From: an uncultured Oscillospiraceae bacterium
GTDB taxonomy: Bacteria > Bacillota > Clostridia > Oscillospirales > Oscillospiraceae
Direction of reading: 5' to 3'
Assembly: GCA_904420145.1 (NCBI GenBank)
Contig: CAJFUI010000037.1
Span: forward strand, 1-37,366
DNA length: 37,366 nucleotides
Program-made: the position numbers and the translations under genes
Shown: positions 6,916 to 14,730 of the stretch, piece by piece
Position numbering within the stretch: position 1 is the first letter of the stretch
Layout: each line of letters starts with the position of its first letter
The notes under the pieces: generated by a model
Told to the model about the DNA's origin: nothing
The model's input: only the letters and a program-made list of their open reading frames with translations
The model's database searches: none

Positions 6916-6945
6916 GGAGGGGGACGGTAAAAACCGTCCCCCTCC
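6916..6945. terminator. Intrinsic terminator, 13-bp perfect stem
   Basis: GGAGGGGGACGGT at 6916-6928 pairs with its complement at 6933-6945, loop AAAA, followed by GCACTTTTC. It ends the 5624-6898 gene and also lies downstream of the convergent regulator gene. Confidence 0.85.
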
Positions 6946-7047
6946 GCACTTTTCTGCAATAGGGGATTGCCAGGCAACGCCTCGGAGGCCGTTGGAGAAA
7001 ACAAAAACGGACGAAAGAGGGGAGAGGGCATAGGGGGGCCATGGCTG

Positions 7048-7458
7048 TCATTTCTCTGTCAGCGACTCTACCACGCTGTCATAGTAGCTCCACTCCAAAA
7101 GCTGTCCGCAGCGGTCGCAGTAGTGCTGGTGCTCCCGGTCTAAGGTCAGGTTGCACCGGGGGCAGACGGGATAGCCGGTTGGCCCCTGGGAGGATTGGAA
7201 GCGGCGCGTTTCACAGACCACCATGGGCTGGCGGTAGGAGAGCTCCTGCTCCACGCTCAGCAGCAAAAGCTCATTGGGGGTCTTTTGGAAGCCCACACAA
7301 ATTTTCTCAAGGGTATCCAGGGAGGGGGCGGTCCTGCGCCGGGTAATGGATCCGAAATAGCGGGAGCTGAGGCCGCAGCGCTCCGCCGCCGTTTCATAGG
7401 TCAGATCCTTTTCCCCGCAGATCCGCAGAAGAGCGGTAGATAAATTGTCTAAAAACAT
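7048..7458 (-). CDS. XRE-type helix-turn-helix regulator with C-terminal zinc ribbon
   Basis: 136 residues. Residues about 5-68 form an XRE-like HTH (TYETAAERCGLSSRYFGSITRRRTAPSLDTLEKICVGF), which binds DNA as a dimer. The C-terminal part holds a four-Cys zinc ribbon: C99-x-x-C102 and C114-x-x-C117, possibly metal-sensing or a protein-contact surface. Shine-Dalgarno is weak (GAAAGCG about 12 nt upstream; GATAAG next to ATG). A TTGCCT-N17-TACGCT promoter lies 35-63 nt upstream. Its target is unknown; neighbours on both sides have their own terminators. Confidence 0.8.
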   Translation of the reverse strand: MFLDNLSTALLRICGEKDLTYETAAERCGLSSRYFGSITRRRTAPSLDTLEKICVGFQKTPNELLLLSVEQELSYRQPMVVCETRRFQSSQGPTGYPVCPRCNLTLDREHQHYCDRCGQLLEWSYYDSVVESLTEK

Positions 7459-7492
7459 CTTATCAACACGCTTTCTGCCGTAAGATGCTTTT

Positions 7493-7521
7493 AGCGTAGC
7501 GGATGGGCTGCCCTAAGGCAA
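7493..7521 (-). promoter_or_regulatory. Sigma-A promoter for the XRE/zinc-ribbon gene
   Basis: Minus strand TTGCCT (7521-7516), 17 nt, TACGCT (7498-7493). Start expected near 7486, about 27 nt before the ATG. Confidence 0.55.
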
Positions 7522-7563
7522 GGATGTATCATTCCTGTTTTTCCCAGTGGCACCTATTTTTTC

Positions 7564-7597
7564 AAAAAAATCCGCCGCGAAAATAGGCGCGGCGGAT
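7564..7597 (-). terminator. Intrinsic terminator of the nim/threonine aldolase operon
   Basis: On the minus strand a 9-bp stem (7597-7589 with 7578-7570, core GCGGCGGA/TCCGCCGC) with a 10-nt loop is followed by a run of seven T beginning at 7570. Confidence 0.85.
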
Positions 7598-7612
7598 CTG
7601 TTCAGTTGGGAG

Positions 7613-8083
7613 CTACCGGCGCCTTGCCTTGGCGGTAAAGCAGTTTGCGGTCACCTGAAACACGCAGACCTTTTGTACCATAGCCGCTGTGAAGGAAAAT
7701 TCCTTTCCGGATTGCTGCCTCATTATCATTTGGAGGGCGGCTATTTTTTCTGCTGGCTCCGCCAGAAGCTTGGCCTGCCCTGTGCCGGTGACGCTCTCAT
7801 AGAGATAGCCATAGGCACAGGGTGTGTCGCCGCCCACAAGCTGGTGGCCGCCATCCATCTCGAAGGCCACAGCCCCATTTTGGGTGATGGCGGCGATTTT
7901 TCGACCCTCCGGGGCGCTGTGGAAGTAGAGGGTGAGGACACCCTCCTCCAGCCGGTAGCCGAAGTTCAGGGGTACGATGTAGAGCCCCTCCTCGTCGGAC
8001 ATGGCCAGCCGACAGACACGGCAGCGGCGGAGGATGGATTCGATCTCCGACAGGTCTGTGATCTCTCTGTCCTTTCTGCGCAT
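7613..8083 (-). CDS. Pyridoxamine-5'-phosphate-oxidase-fold flavoprotein, NimA-like
   Basis: 156 residues. The N-terminus MRRKDREITDLSEIESILRRCRVCRLAMSD and YIVPLNFGY (35-43) are typical of the Nim family in the split-barrel FMN-binding superfamily. FHSAPEGRKI and a conserved VCVFQV strand near the C-terminus complete the fold. Some members reduce 5-nitroimidazoles to inactive amines; many are of unknown physiological role, so drug resistance should not be assumed. GGAGGG precedes the ATG. It starts 12 nt after the threonine aldolase stop, forming a two-gene operon with the terminator at 7564-7597. Confidence 0.85.
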   Translation of the reverse strand: MRRKDREITDLSEIESILRRCRVCRLAMSDEEGLYIVPLNFGYRLEEGVLTLYFHSAPEGRKIAAITQNGAVAFEMDGGHQLVGGDTPCAYGYLYESVTGTGQAKLLAEPAEKIAALQMIMRQQSGKEFSFTAAMVQKVCVFQVTANCFTAKARRR

Positions 8084-8095
8084 ATTTTTCCCTCC

Positions 8096-9118
8096 CTACA
8101 AGGTCGAAAATACCTGCAGCAGCTCCTGTACCTCCTGAGGAGTGGTAGCCCAGGAAGTGACCAGGCGGATGCATACATGGTCTTGGTCGATGGTATCTTG
8201 TATTTCAAAGGCGCACTGGGCGGACAGGGCTTCCGCCTGGCGTGTGCTGAGAAGGGGAAAGAGCATATTGGAAGTAGAGGGGACAGCAAGAGAAAAGCCG
8301 AGCGCCAGCAGCCCCTTGCGCAGCAGGGCGGCCATGTCGTTGGCATGGCGGGCAAGGGCGAGATAGAGCCCGTCCTCCAACAGAGCCTGAAACTGCACCC
8401 CGAGGAGCCGTCCCTTGGCCAGCATGGCGCCCTGCTGCTTCATTGAGAAACGAAAGCCCTCCCGCAGGCCGGGGTGGACGAGAACCAGGGCCTCGCCGAA
8501 GAGGAGGCCGTTTTTCGTTCCGCCGATGGTAAAAGCATCACAGCAGGAGGCATAGTCGGGAAAGCTGGTGTCTCCGCCCTCGGCGGTCATGGCAGCGCCC
8601 AGACGGGCGCCGTCACAGTAGAGCAGGAGGCTGTGGCGGCTGCAGCACTGGTGCAGAGCGTACAGCTCCTTCTTGGTATAGACAGTGCCAAGCTCCGTGG
8701 TGTTGGAGAGGTAGACAAGCCGGGGGGCCACCATGTGCTCTGTTGTGTGTGCCGCTGCGGCGCGCTCCACCATCGCGGGGGTGAGCTTCCCGTCAGGGGA
8801 GGGGAGCGAGATGATTTTATGGCCGTCGTGCTCGATAGCGCCGGTCTCATGGGTACAGATGTGGCCGGAATCGGCGGCGATTACCGCCTCATAGGGGCGG
8901 AGAAAGGCGCCGATGGCAGTTTTATTTGTCTGAGTACCGCCTACTAAAAAGTGTACCTCTGCCTCCGGAGCGGCACACAGGGTCCGAATGGCGGCGGCAG
9001 CCTTTTCACAGAAGGGGTCCTGCCCGTAGCCGGCGGTTTTGACAAGGTTCGTGGCGGTGAGGGCCTCCAGGATACGGGGATGGGCCCCCTCACTGTAATC
9101 GTTGCGAAAGTAGAGCAT
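8096..9118 (-). CDS. ltaE: Low-specificity L-threonine aldolase family PLP enzyme
   Basis: 340 residues, the usual length. The N-terminal FRNDYSEGAHPRILEAL, GGTQTNKTAI (60-69), CDGARLG (D169 contacts the PLP pyridine nitrogen) and GGTKNG with the Schiff-base lysine K202 are diagnostic of the beta-eliminating lyase/threonine aldolase family of fold-type I enzymes. The reaction splits L-threonine or L-allo-threonine into glycine and acetaldehyde in the cytoplasm. AGGAAAGGTAGGAACC lies upstream of the ATG. It is the first gene of the operon with the Nim-like gene. Other beta-hydroxy amino acids could be the true substrate. Confidence 0.88.
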   Translation of the reverse strand: MLYFRNDYSEGAHPRILEALTATNLVKTAGYGQDPFCEKAAAAIRTLCAAPEAEVHFLVGGTQTNKTAIGAFLRPYEAVIAADSGHICTHETGAIEHDGHKIISLPSPDGKLTPAMVERAAAAHTTEHMVAPRLVYLSNTTELGTVYTKKELYALHQCCSRHSLLLYCDGARLGAAMTAEGGDTSFPDYASCCDAFTIGGTKNGLLFGEALVLVHPGLREGFRFSMKQQGAMLAKGRLLGVQFQALLEDGLYLALARHANDMAALLRKGLLALGFSLAVPSTSNMLFPLLSTRQAEALSAQCAFEIQDTIDQDHVCIRLVTSWATTPQEVQELLQVFSTL

Positions 9119-9157
9119 ATGGGTTCCTACCTTTCCTATGCGGGGCGTATGGCAGTT

Positions 9158-10393
9158 TTACTGGGGATCCTGGTTCTGTGAGGCGGTGTGAGCAGGCTGA
9201 TTTTTTTCCGCCCGTATAGCAGCACGGATGGGGCCAAAGGAGGCCAGAACGCCAAGAAGGAGGCCGATGACCAGATCCCCGATGAAGCTGCCCCAGAGGT
9301 CCAGGTAGTCCATCATATCGCCGAAGTTGCGGAGGATGTAGCCGATGGTGGCCCGGCCGGGGTTGGTCTCGTTCACCGCGTCGGCGATGATCCAGGAGAT
9401 GCCCACGCAGTTGGAGAGGACGATGACCACAAGGGCGATAAGACTGCTGGCGATGATGCCGCTGCGGCCGATGCCGCCGGCAAGCTTCTCATACCCCTTG
9501 ATGGCGCAGAGGACGGAGATATATCCGGCAAGCCCGGCGATATACCCGGCCCGGTAGAGCACAACCCAGACCACCCCGCCGATCAGCGCGCCGAGGACCG
9601 CGCCAAGGAGCCCCATCCCCCGGTTGAGCTCCCGGGGCAGCTCTCCCGGCGGGGGAGCCGTGGCTGCGGCAGCAGGGGTCGTGGCCGCGGCAGGGACGGC
9701 GCCGCCGAAATCAGAGGCCTCCGCTGCTGCGGCGTCCGCACCTTCAGAGACCATGACACCCTCCGCCGGCACGATTTTATCCCGGCGGAAGGTCAAATAG
9801 ATAAACAGGCAGGAGAGGGCCAAAAACACCACCGCGAAAATCAGGGACTCCACCGCTTCGCTGCGGCTGCCAGGCTGGTAGGTGGCGTCTAAGTAGTAAT
9901 CCCCCACCAGATCGGAGAAGTTCTCCTCATTGAGCACCTCCTCGTCCCAGAAGTAGTTGAAGTACTCAATGGCATAGTCCCGCAGCTCCGCGTCGATCTC
10001 CATGGGGTAGCCGTAGATCGCGCCGTAGCCCGGGGAGTCCTCCCACCCCTCGTCGGAGAAGGTGAAGTCGTAGACATCCTGATAGTCGGCAAACTGGTCG
10101 TTGGACATGCACACAATGTAGAGAAAAATGCCGTAGTCATTGTTGTCGATGGCAAAATAGCAGCCATGGTTTTCCCCGAGGGCAAAGGTGGCGAAGGAGT
10201 CGGAGAGAAGATTGAAGCCCAGCACATGCTGCTCGCCGTCGTCGGTATAGGGGTCAAAATATTCCGCATCCTCCCTGTCGGCTGTCGAGCTGAAGTTTTC
10301 CGCGGCGTCCATGGCCATAAAAACCGCGGCCGCCAGCATAAACAGCGCCAAAATGCCGTAGAGAACGCGCAGATAGGGCTTGGTTTTCTTCAT
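9158..10393 (-). CDS. Multi-helix membrane protein with large extracytoplasmic domain, unknown function
   Basis: 411 residues. Helix one (about 7-27) is followed by an acidic soluble region of ~155 residues rich in Tyr, Phe, Asp and Glu (for example YFNYFWDEEV), probably outside the membrane. A second helix (about 184-203) leads to a low-complexity Ala/Pro linker (about 230-255), then four further helices (about 265-400) with many Gly residues. No motif of a known transporter is seen. The ATG has AAAGGAG about 8 nt upstream. A GTCCGCTG inverted repeat lies in its leader. It is a monocistronic unit divergent from pcrA. Confidence 0.75.
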   Translation of the reverse strand: MKKTKPYLRVLYGILALFMLAAAVFMAMDAAENFSSTADREDAEYFDPYTDDGEQHVLGFNLLSDSFATFALGENHGCYFAIDNNDYGIFLYIVCMSNDQFADYQDVYDFTFSDEGWEDSPGYGAIYGYPMEIDAELRDYAIEYFNYFWDEEVLNEENFSDLVGDYYLDATYQPGSRSEAVESLIFAVVFLALSCLFIYLTFRRDKIVPAEGVMVSEGADAAAAEASDFGGAVPAAATTPAAAATAPPPGELPRELNRGMGLLGAVLGALIGGVVWVVLYRAGYIAGLAGYISVLCAIKGYEKLAGGIGRSGIIASSLIALVVIVLSNCVGISWIIADAVNETNPGRATIGYILRNFGDMMDYLDLWGSFIGDLVIGLLLGVLASFGPIRAAIRAEKNQPAHTASQNQDPQ

Positions 10394-10429
10394 AGAAACT
10401 TGCTCCTTTCACACACAAAGCACATACCG

Positions 10430-10455
10430 GTCCGCTGTGGGAAAGGGCAGCGGAC
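10430..10455. repeat. Inverted repeat in the leader of the 411-residue membrane protein gene
   Basis: GTCCGCTG at 10430-10437 and CAGCGGAC at 10448-10455, 10-nt spacer. It is about 37-62 nt upstream of the minus-strand ATG and could be an operator or an mRNA hairpin. Confidence 0.5.
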
Positions 10456-10559
10456 ACTCCTCTATGACTATGCCATATCCCGGGAAAAAAGTAAAGGGTG
10501 TCCGGGCAGATTCTCAAATTTGGCGGCGGCGGGGGAGGGGGAATCGGCTGGCTTCCCAC

Positions 10560-10588
10560 TTGACCCCCTGGCAAAACTATATTACAAT
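10560..10588 (+). promoter_or_regulatory. Sigma-A promoter upstream of pcrA
   Basis: TTGACC at 10560-10565, 17-nt spacer, TACAAT at 10583-10588. Start expected near 10595. Confidence 0.8.
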
Positions 10589-10612
10589 AGAGCGGAAAAA
10601 CCACCGGCACAG

Positions 10613-10636
10613 GGCGGCATACAGCCGCCTTTTTTT
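10613..10636 (+). terminator. Leader terminator/attenuator between promoter and pcrA
   Basis: GGCGGC (10613-10618), loop ATACA, GCCGCC (10624-10629), then seven T (10630-10636). It lies about 18 nt downstream of the predicted transcription start and 37 nt before the pcrA ATG. No plus-strand gene precedes it, so it can only act on the pcrA leader transcript. Confidence 0.65.
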
Positions 10637-10673
10637 GTGAGGCTACCATATTGATAAGAAAGAGAGAGCGCCC

Positions 10674-13115
10674 ATGACACAGGACTTTGCCCGGCGATAC
10701 GCCGCCGCCCGGCGGCACGTCATCGCCCAGCGTTACCGCTACTTAAATCCCCAGCAGCGCGAGGCTGTTTTGACCACGGAGGGGCCGCTGCTGCTGCTGG
10801 CCGGCGCCGGCAGCGGCAAGACCACCGTGCTCATCAACCGGGTGGACAACCTGCTGACCTTCGGCCGGGGCAGCGATACGGATTATGTGCCCGACTGGGC
10901 CACGGAGAAGGAGCTGTCCTTCCTGGAGAGCTTCCCCCACGCTCCCTCCCCGGAGGACTGGCGGGAGGCGAGGCGGCTGTGTATGGTGGACCCGGCGGCC
11001 CCCTGGTCGGTGATCGCCATTACCTTCACCAACAAGGCGGCAGGGGAGCTGAAGGAGCGCTTGGGGCGTATGTGCGGGAGCGCGGCCAATGATATCTGGG
11101 CCGCCACCTTCCACTCCGCCTGCGTGCGGATCCTACGCCGGAACATGGAGGACCTGGGGGAGGGGTTCACCAACTCCTTCACCATCTACGACACCGACGA
11201 CAGCCGGCGGGTCATCAAGGATGTGCTGAAGGATCTGAGCCTTGAGGAGAAGGAGTTTCCGCCCCGCACGGTGCTCAGCATCATCAGCGCCAGCAAGGAT
11301 CTCAATGAGACGCAGGAGGACTTTGCCGCGCGGATGAATGCCTCCAGCGACTGGCGCATGGCCCGCATTGCCAAGATCTATGCCGCCTATAACAGGCGCC
11401 TCCGGGACGCCAACGCCTTGGATTTTGACGACATCATCCTCCACACCGTCCACCTCCTCCAGCGCAGCCGGGAGGTGCGGGAGTTTTATCAGAAGAAGTT
11501 CCGCTATGTGCTGGTGGACGAGTACCAGGATACCAACCATCTCCAGTACCTGCTGACCAGCCTCCTCGCCGGGGAGCGGGGCAACATCTGTGTGGTGGGC
11601 GACGACGACCAGAGCATCTACCGCTTCCGCGGGGCCAACATCGAGAATATCCTCAGCTTTGAGAGCCAGTACAGAGGGGCCCGGACCATCCGGCTGGAGC
11701 AGAACTACCGCTCCACCCAGAACATTCTGGACGCGGCCAACGCCGTCATCCGCAACAACGTGGGCCGCAAGGGAAAGACGCTGTGGACTGAGAACGGAAC
11801 GGGGGAGAAGGTCCGTATTCGCACGTTGTTCAACGAGGGGGAGGAGGCCAGCTTTGTGGCCCAGGAGCTGATGGCGGACTATGGCCGGGGGGGAAATTGG
11901 CACGACAGCGCCATTCTCTACCGGATGAACGCCCAGTCCAACGCCTTGGAAATGGCCCTCAAGCGCAACGGCATCCCCTACACGGTGGTGGGGGGCACCA
12001 AGTTCTTTGACCGGGCCGAGGTGAAGGACATGCTCTCCTACCTGTGCGTGGTGAACAATCCCGCCGACGACCTGCGTTTGACAAGGATCATCAACACCCC
12101 CGCCCGGGGTATCGGCGCCACCACGGTGGAGCGGCTGGGACAGATCGCTCTGGAGCGGGGGATCCCCATCTACGAGATTCTGCGGGAGGCGGAGGAGTAC
12201 GCCGATCTGCGCCGCAGCGCCGGAAAGCTGCTGGACTTCTACCGGATGATGGAGTTCCTCCGGGAGCAGGCGGACGCCTTCGATCTGCCGGAGTTCTACG
12301 ACCTGGTCTGCGAGCGCTCAGGCTACACCCTTGCCTTGGAGCAGAAGGGGGACATGGAGAGCCGGGGGCGGCTGGAGAACATTCAGGAGCTGCGCTCGAG
12401 CATTTTGAGCTTTTTGGAGACGGAGCCGGAGGACCCCTCTCTGGCCGGCTTTTTGGATTCTGTTGCCCTCTACACCGATTTGGACGACGCCGACAGCGAC
12501 AATGCCGTGACGCTGATGACCATACACAGCGCCAAGGGGCTGGAGTTCCCCAACGTCTATGTGGTGGGCATGGAGGAGGGGATCTTCCCCGGCGCCCGGG
12601 CGGTGGGGGAGAGCGAAGAGATGGAGGAGGAGCGGCGGCTGTGCTATGTGGCCATGACCCGGGCCAAGGAGCGCCTGACCATGACCAACACCCGCCAGCG
12701 CATGCTCTTCGGCCGGACCAGCGCCAATCTGCCCTCCCGGTTTTTAGAGGAGATCCCAACCGCCAACAGCGTCTGGCAGGGCAAGCAGGAGCCCCGGTAC
12801 AGCGACAGCTATGACTTCGGCTCCAGCCTACAGGAGGAGCGGGGCTTCGCCCGGACCGCGCCGGTGCGCTCCGGCCGGACCGCTCCGGCGGTGGACCGGG
12901 GCTACAGCGCCCCTACCCGGGCCTCCCGGACCGCCTCGGCGGCGCTGATGGAGCTCAGCGAGGGGGACATGGTCCACCACAACACCTTCGGCGAGGGCAT
13001 GGTGCTCTCCGTCCGAAAGATGGGCAACGACGCCCTTGTGGAGGTGGCCTTCCACGAGGTGGGCACCAAGAAGCTGATGCTCCGGGCCGCCGGACCCCAT
13101 ATGACCAAGCTTTGA
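10674..13115 (+). CDS. pcrA: ATP-dependent DNA helicase PcrA/UvrD
   Basis: 813 residues, superfamily 1A 3'-5' helicase for repair and replication-fork maintenance. Visible motifs: Q-motif LNPQQREAV (24-32), Walker A AGAGSGKT (43-50), ITFTNKAA (motif Ia), Walker B DEYQD (282-286), GDDDQSIYRFRGA (motif III), LEQNYRS (motif IV), TIHSAKGLEFPNV (motif V) and VAMTRAKERL (motif VI). The C-terminus SEGDMVHHNTFGEGMVLSV is the PcrA-type Tudor-like domain that contacts RNA polymerase. An insertion of about 40 residues (about 62-100) separates Walker A from motif Ia, longer than in Bacillus PcrA. The promoter is followed by a leader terminator. An MBL-fold gene follows 13 nt after the stop. Confidence 0.96.
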   Translation: MTQDFARRYAAARRHVIAQRYRYLNPQQREAVLTTEGPLLLLAGAGSGKTTVLINRVDNLLTFGRGSDTDYVPDWATEKELSFLESFPHAPSPEDWREARRLCMVDPAAPWSVIAITFTNKAAGELKERLGRMCGSAANDIWAATFHSACVRILRRNMEDLGEGFTNSFTIYDTDDSRRVIKDVLKDLSLEEKEFPPRTVLSIISASKDLNETQEDFAARMNASSDWRMARIAKIYAAYNRRLRDANALDFDDIILHTVHLLQRSREVREFYQKKFRYVLVDEYQDTNHLQYLLTSLLAGERGNICVVGDDDQSIYRFRGANIENILSFESQYRGARTIRLEQNYRSTQNILDAANAVIRNNVGRKGKTLWTENGTGEKVRIRTLFNEGEEASFVAQELMADYGRGGNWHDSAILYRMNAQSNALEMALKRNGIPYTVVGGTKFFDRAEVKDMLSYLCVVNNPADDLRLTRIINTPARGIGATTVERLGQIALERGIPIYEILREAEEYADLRRSAGKLLDFYRMMEFLREQADAFDLPEFYDLVCERSGYTLALEQKGDMESRGRLENIQELRSSILSFLETEPEDPSLAGFLDSVALYTDLDDADSDNAVTLMTIHSAKGLEFPNVYVVGMEEGIFPGARAVGESEEMEEERRLCYVAMTRAKERLTMTNTRQRMLFGRTSANLPSRFLEEIPTANSVWQGKQEPRYSDSYDFGSSLQEERGFARTAPVRSGRTAPAVDRGYSAPTRASRTASAALMELSEGDMVHHNTFGEGMVLSVRKMGNDALVEVAFHEVGTKKLMLRAAGPHMTKL

Positions 13116-13128
13116 GAGGAGAGCGGCG

Positions 13129-14019
13129 ATGTACGAACTGATACAGGTGGGCGAGAACAGCTACTATATCAACTGCCCGGCTAAAATGGGGCTCTACCGC
13201 ACTGCAGACAACGGTGTGTATCTCATTGACAGCGGCAACGACAAGGATGCGGGGAAAAAGGTCAAGCGCATCTTAGACGCCAACGGCTGGACCCTCAGGG
13301 CCATTGTCAACACCCACTCCAACGCCGACCACACCGGCGGCAACCGCTATCTCCAGCAGCAGACCGGCTGCGGCGTCTTTGCCAAGGGCATCGAGGCGGC
13401 CTTCATCCGCAGCCCGATTCTCGAGCCGGCCTTCCTCTACGGCGGCTATCCCTGTGCCGACCTGCGGCACAAATTTCTCATGGCGGAGAGCTGCGAGGTG
13501 AAGGAGATCGCCGACGAGGCCTTCCCCAAGGAGCTGACGGTCATCGACCTGCCGGGCCACTTCTTCCACCAGGTGGGTTTTCGCACCCCGGACGATGTGG
13601 TCTACTTGGCCGACTGCCTGTGCAGCGAGGAGACGCTGGCAAAATACCGCGTCACCTTCCTCTACGATATCGCCGCCCATCTGGAGACGCTGGACCGGGT
13701 CGAAAAGATGGAGGCAGCGTGCTTTGTCAGCGCCCACGCCCCTGTTTTGGAGGATGCGGGGCCTTTGGCCCGGCGTAACCGGCAGGCGGTGGAGGAGGTT
13801 GTCCAGATGATTCTCGCCTTGTGCGAAGAGGAGCGGAGCTTTGAGGAGATCCTCCGGCGCATCTTTGCCGGCTGTGGCCTCAGAATGAACTTTGAGCAGT
13901 ACGTCCTGGTGGGCAGTACCGTGCGCTCCTACCTGTCCTATCTGCGGGATCAGGGCCGTATAGCGCCGGTGTTTTCCGACAACCGGCTGCTGTGGCGCAG
14001 AGCTGCAGAAAAGCTTTGA
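13129..14019 (+). CDS. MBL-fold metallo-hydrolase, variant metal motif
   Basis: 296 residues. The metallo-beta-lactamase fold is shown by YLIDSGN (31-37), THSNADHTGG (62-71), DLPGHFFHQVGF (about 141-152), LADCLCS and SAHAPV (about 201-206). The usual HxHxDH reads H63-S-N65-A-D67-H68, so the second His is Asn; metal site one may be altered. The C-terminal ~80 residues are helical with charged segments. Substrate is unknown. GAGAGGAG precedes the ATG and the gene is 13 nt downstream of pcrA, so it is probably cotranscribed. Confidence 0.82.
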   Translation: MYELIQVGENSYYINCPAKMGLYRTADNGVYLIDSGNDKDAGKKVKRILDANGWTLRAIVNTHSNADHTGGNRYLQQQTGCGVFAKGIEAAFIRSPILEPAFLYGGYPCADLRHKFLMAESCEVKEIADEAFPKELTVIDLPGHFFHQVGFRTPDDVVYLADCLCSEETLAKYRVTFLYDIAAHLETLDRVEKMEAACFVSAHAPVLEDAGPLARRNRQAVEEVVQMILALCEEERSFEEILRRIFAGCGLRMNFEQYVLVGSTVRSYLSYLRDQGRIAPVFSDNRLLWRRAAEKL

Positions 14020-14130
14020 GAAAAAATGAAGAAATTTTCAAAAAATGGGGAACCTTTTAGGAGAGAGGACAGTCTAATCCACTGGCCTGAGAGATTGGGC
14101 CTGTGAAAACCAAAAGGAGAAATGAAACCC

Positions 14131-14610
14131 ATGAGAAAATTTCTTGTAGCACTGCTGGCCCTGACCTTAGCTTTGGGCCTGACCGCCTGCGGCGGAAATG
14201 AAACCCAAGAGGCCCCGGATTTAGCGGCCTATTATAACGATTTTATCGCGTCCCTTGGAGAGGAAAACGCCCCCATGATGATGGAGGTCACGGAGGATTT
14301 CATGGATTCGACCTATCCCGGCCTCTCCGATTACGAGCTGAACCAGCGTGTTATCTACACCGCCGCTATCAGCGCTGTGGCCTTTGAGATGGCGCTGGTG
14401 GAGTGTGCAAACGAGGGCGATGTGGAGGCGGTACAGGGGATCTTCCAGTCCCGCATTGACAACCAGGTGAACGGCGGCGCCATGTATCCTGCCACTGTGG
14501 AGGCATGGCAGAACGCGGAGGTGCTTGTCAATGGAAACGTGGTAGCCCTGATTGTAGCAGGTGACTACCAGGCCGATGCTGTCACCGCCTTCAACGATCT
14601 GTTTCAGTAA
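14131..14610 (+). CDS. DUF4358-like lipoprotein
   Basis: 159 residues. A hydrophobic leader ends in lipobox LTAC with Cys20. The mature part DLAAYYNDFIASLG ... YPGLSDYELNQRVIYTAAIS ... DVEAVQGIFQSRIDNQVNGGAMYPATVEAW ... NVVALIVAGD matches, block by block, the C-terminal domain of the lipoprotein at 17318, which I place in the DUF4358 group. ATG 14131 is chosen because AAGGAG (14114-14119) is 11 nt away; ATG 14122 would be only 2 nt from it. The protein should sit on the outer face of the membrane. It precedes the MBOAT and DHHW genes, so a role in polymer acylation is inferred. Confidence 0.82.
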   Translation: MRKFLVALLALTLALGLTACGGNETQEAPDLAAYYNDFIASLGEENAPMMMEVTEDFMDSTYPGLSDYELNQRVIYTAAISAVAFEMALVECANEGDVEAVQGIFQSRIDNQVNGGAMYPATVEAWQNAEVLVNGNVVALIVAGDYQADAVTAFNDLFQ

Positions 14611-14614
14611 AAAA

Positions 14615-14649
14615 CAGCCTGTTTGAAAAAGCGGTTTGGCTGCTTTTTT
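14615..14649 (+). terminator. Probable terminator after the first DUF4358 lipoprotein gene
   Basis: CAGCC 14615-14619 with GGCTG 14638-14642, flanked by A5 before and a C then T6 after (14644-14649). The stem is short with a large loop, so readthrough into the MBOAT gene is possible. Confidence 0.5.
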
Positions 14650-14662
14650 GATAGGACTGGCA

Positions 14663-14688
14663 CTGCCGCGGCCAAAGGGCCGCGGCAG
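14663..14688 (+). repeat. GC-rich hairpin upstream of the MBOAT gene
   Basis: CTGCCGCGGCC 14663-14673 pairs with GGCCGCGGCAG 14678-14688, loop AAAG. There is no T-run. It sits 42 nt before the MBOAT start and may control readthrough or mRNA stability between the lipoprotein and acyltransferase genes. Confidence 0.6.
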
Positions 14689-14730
14689 CGCCGGCTGACA
14701 TCGCTGAAATCATAGGAAGGACGAAAACCC

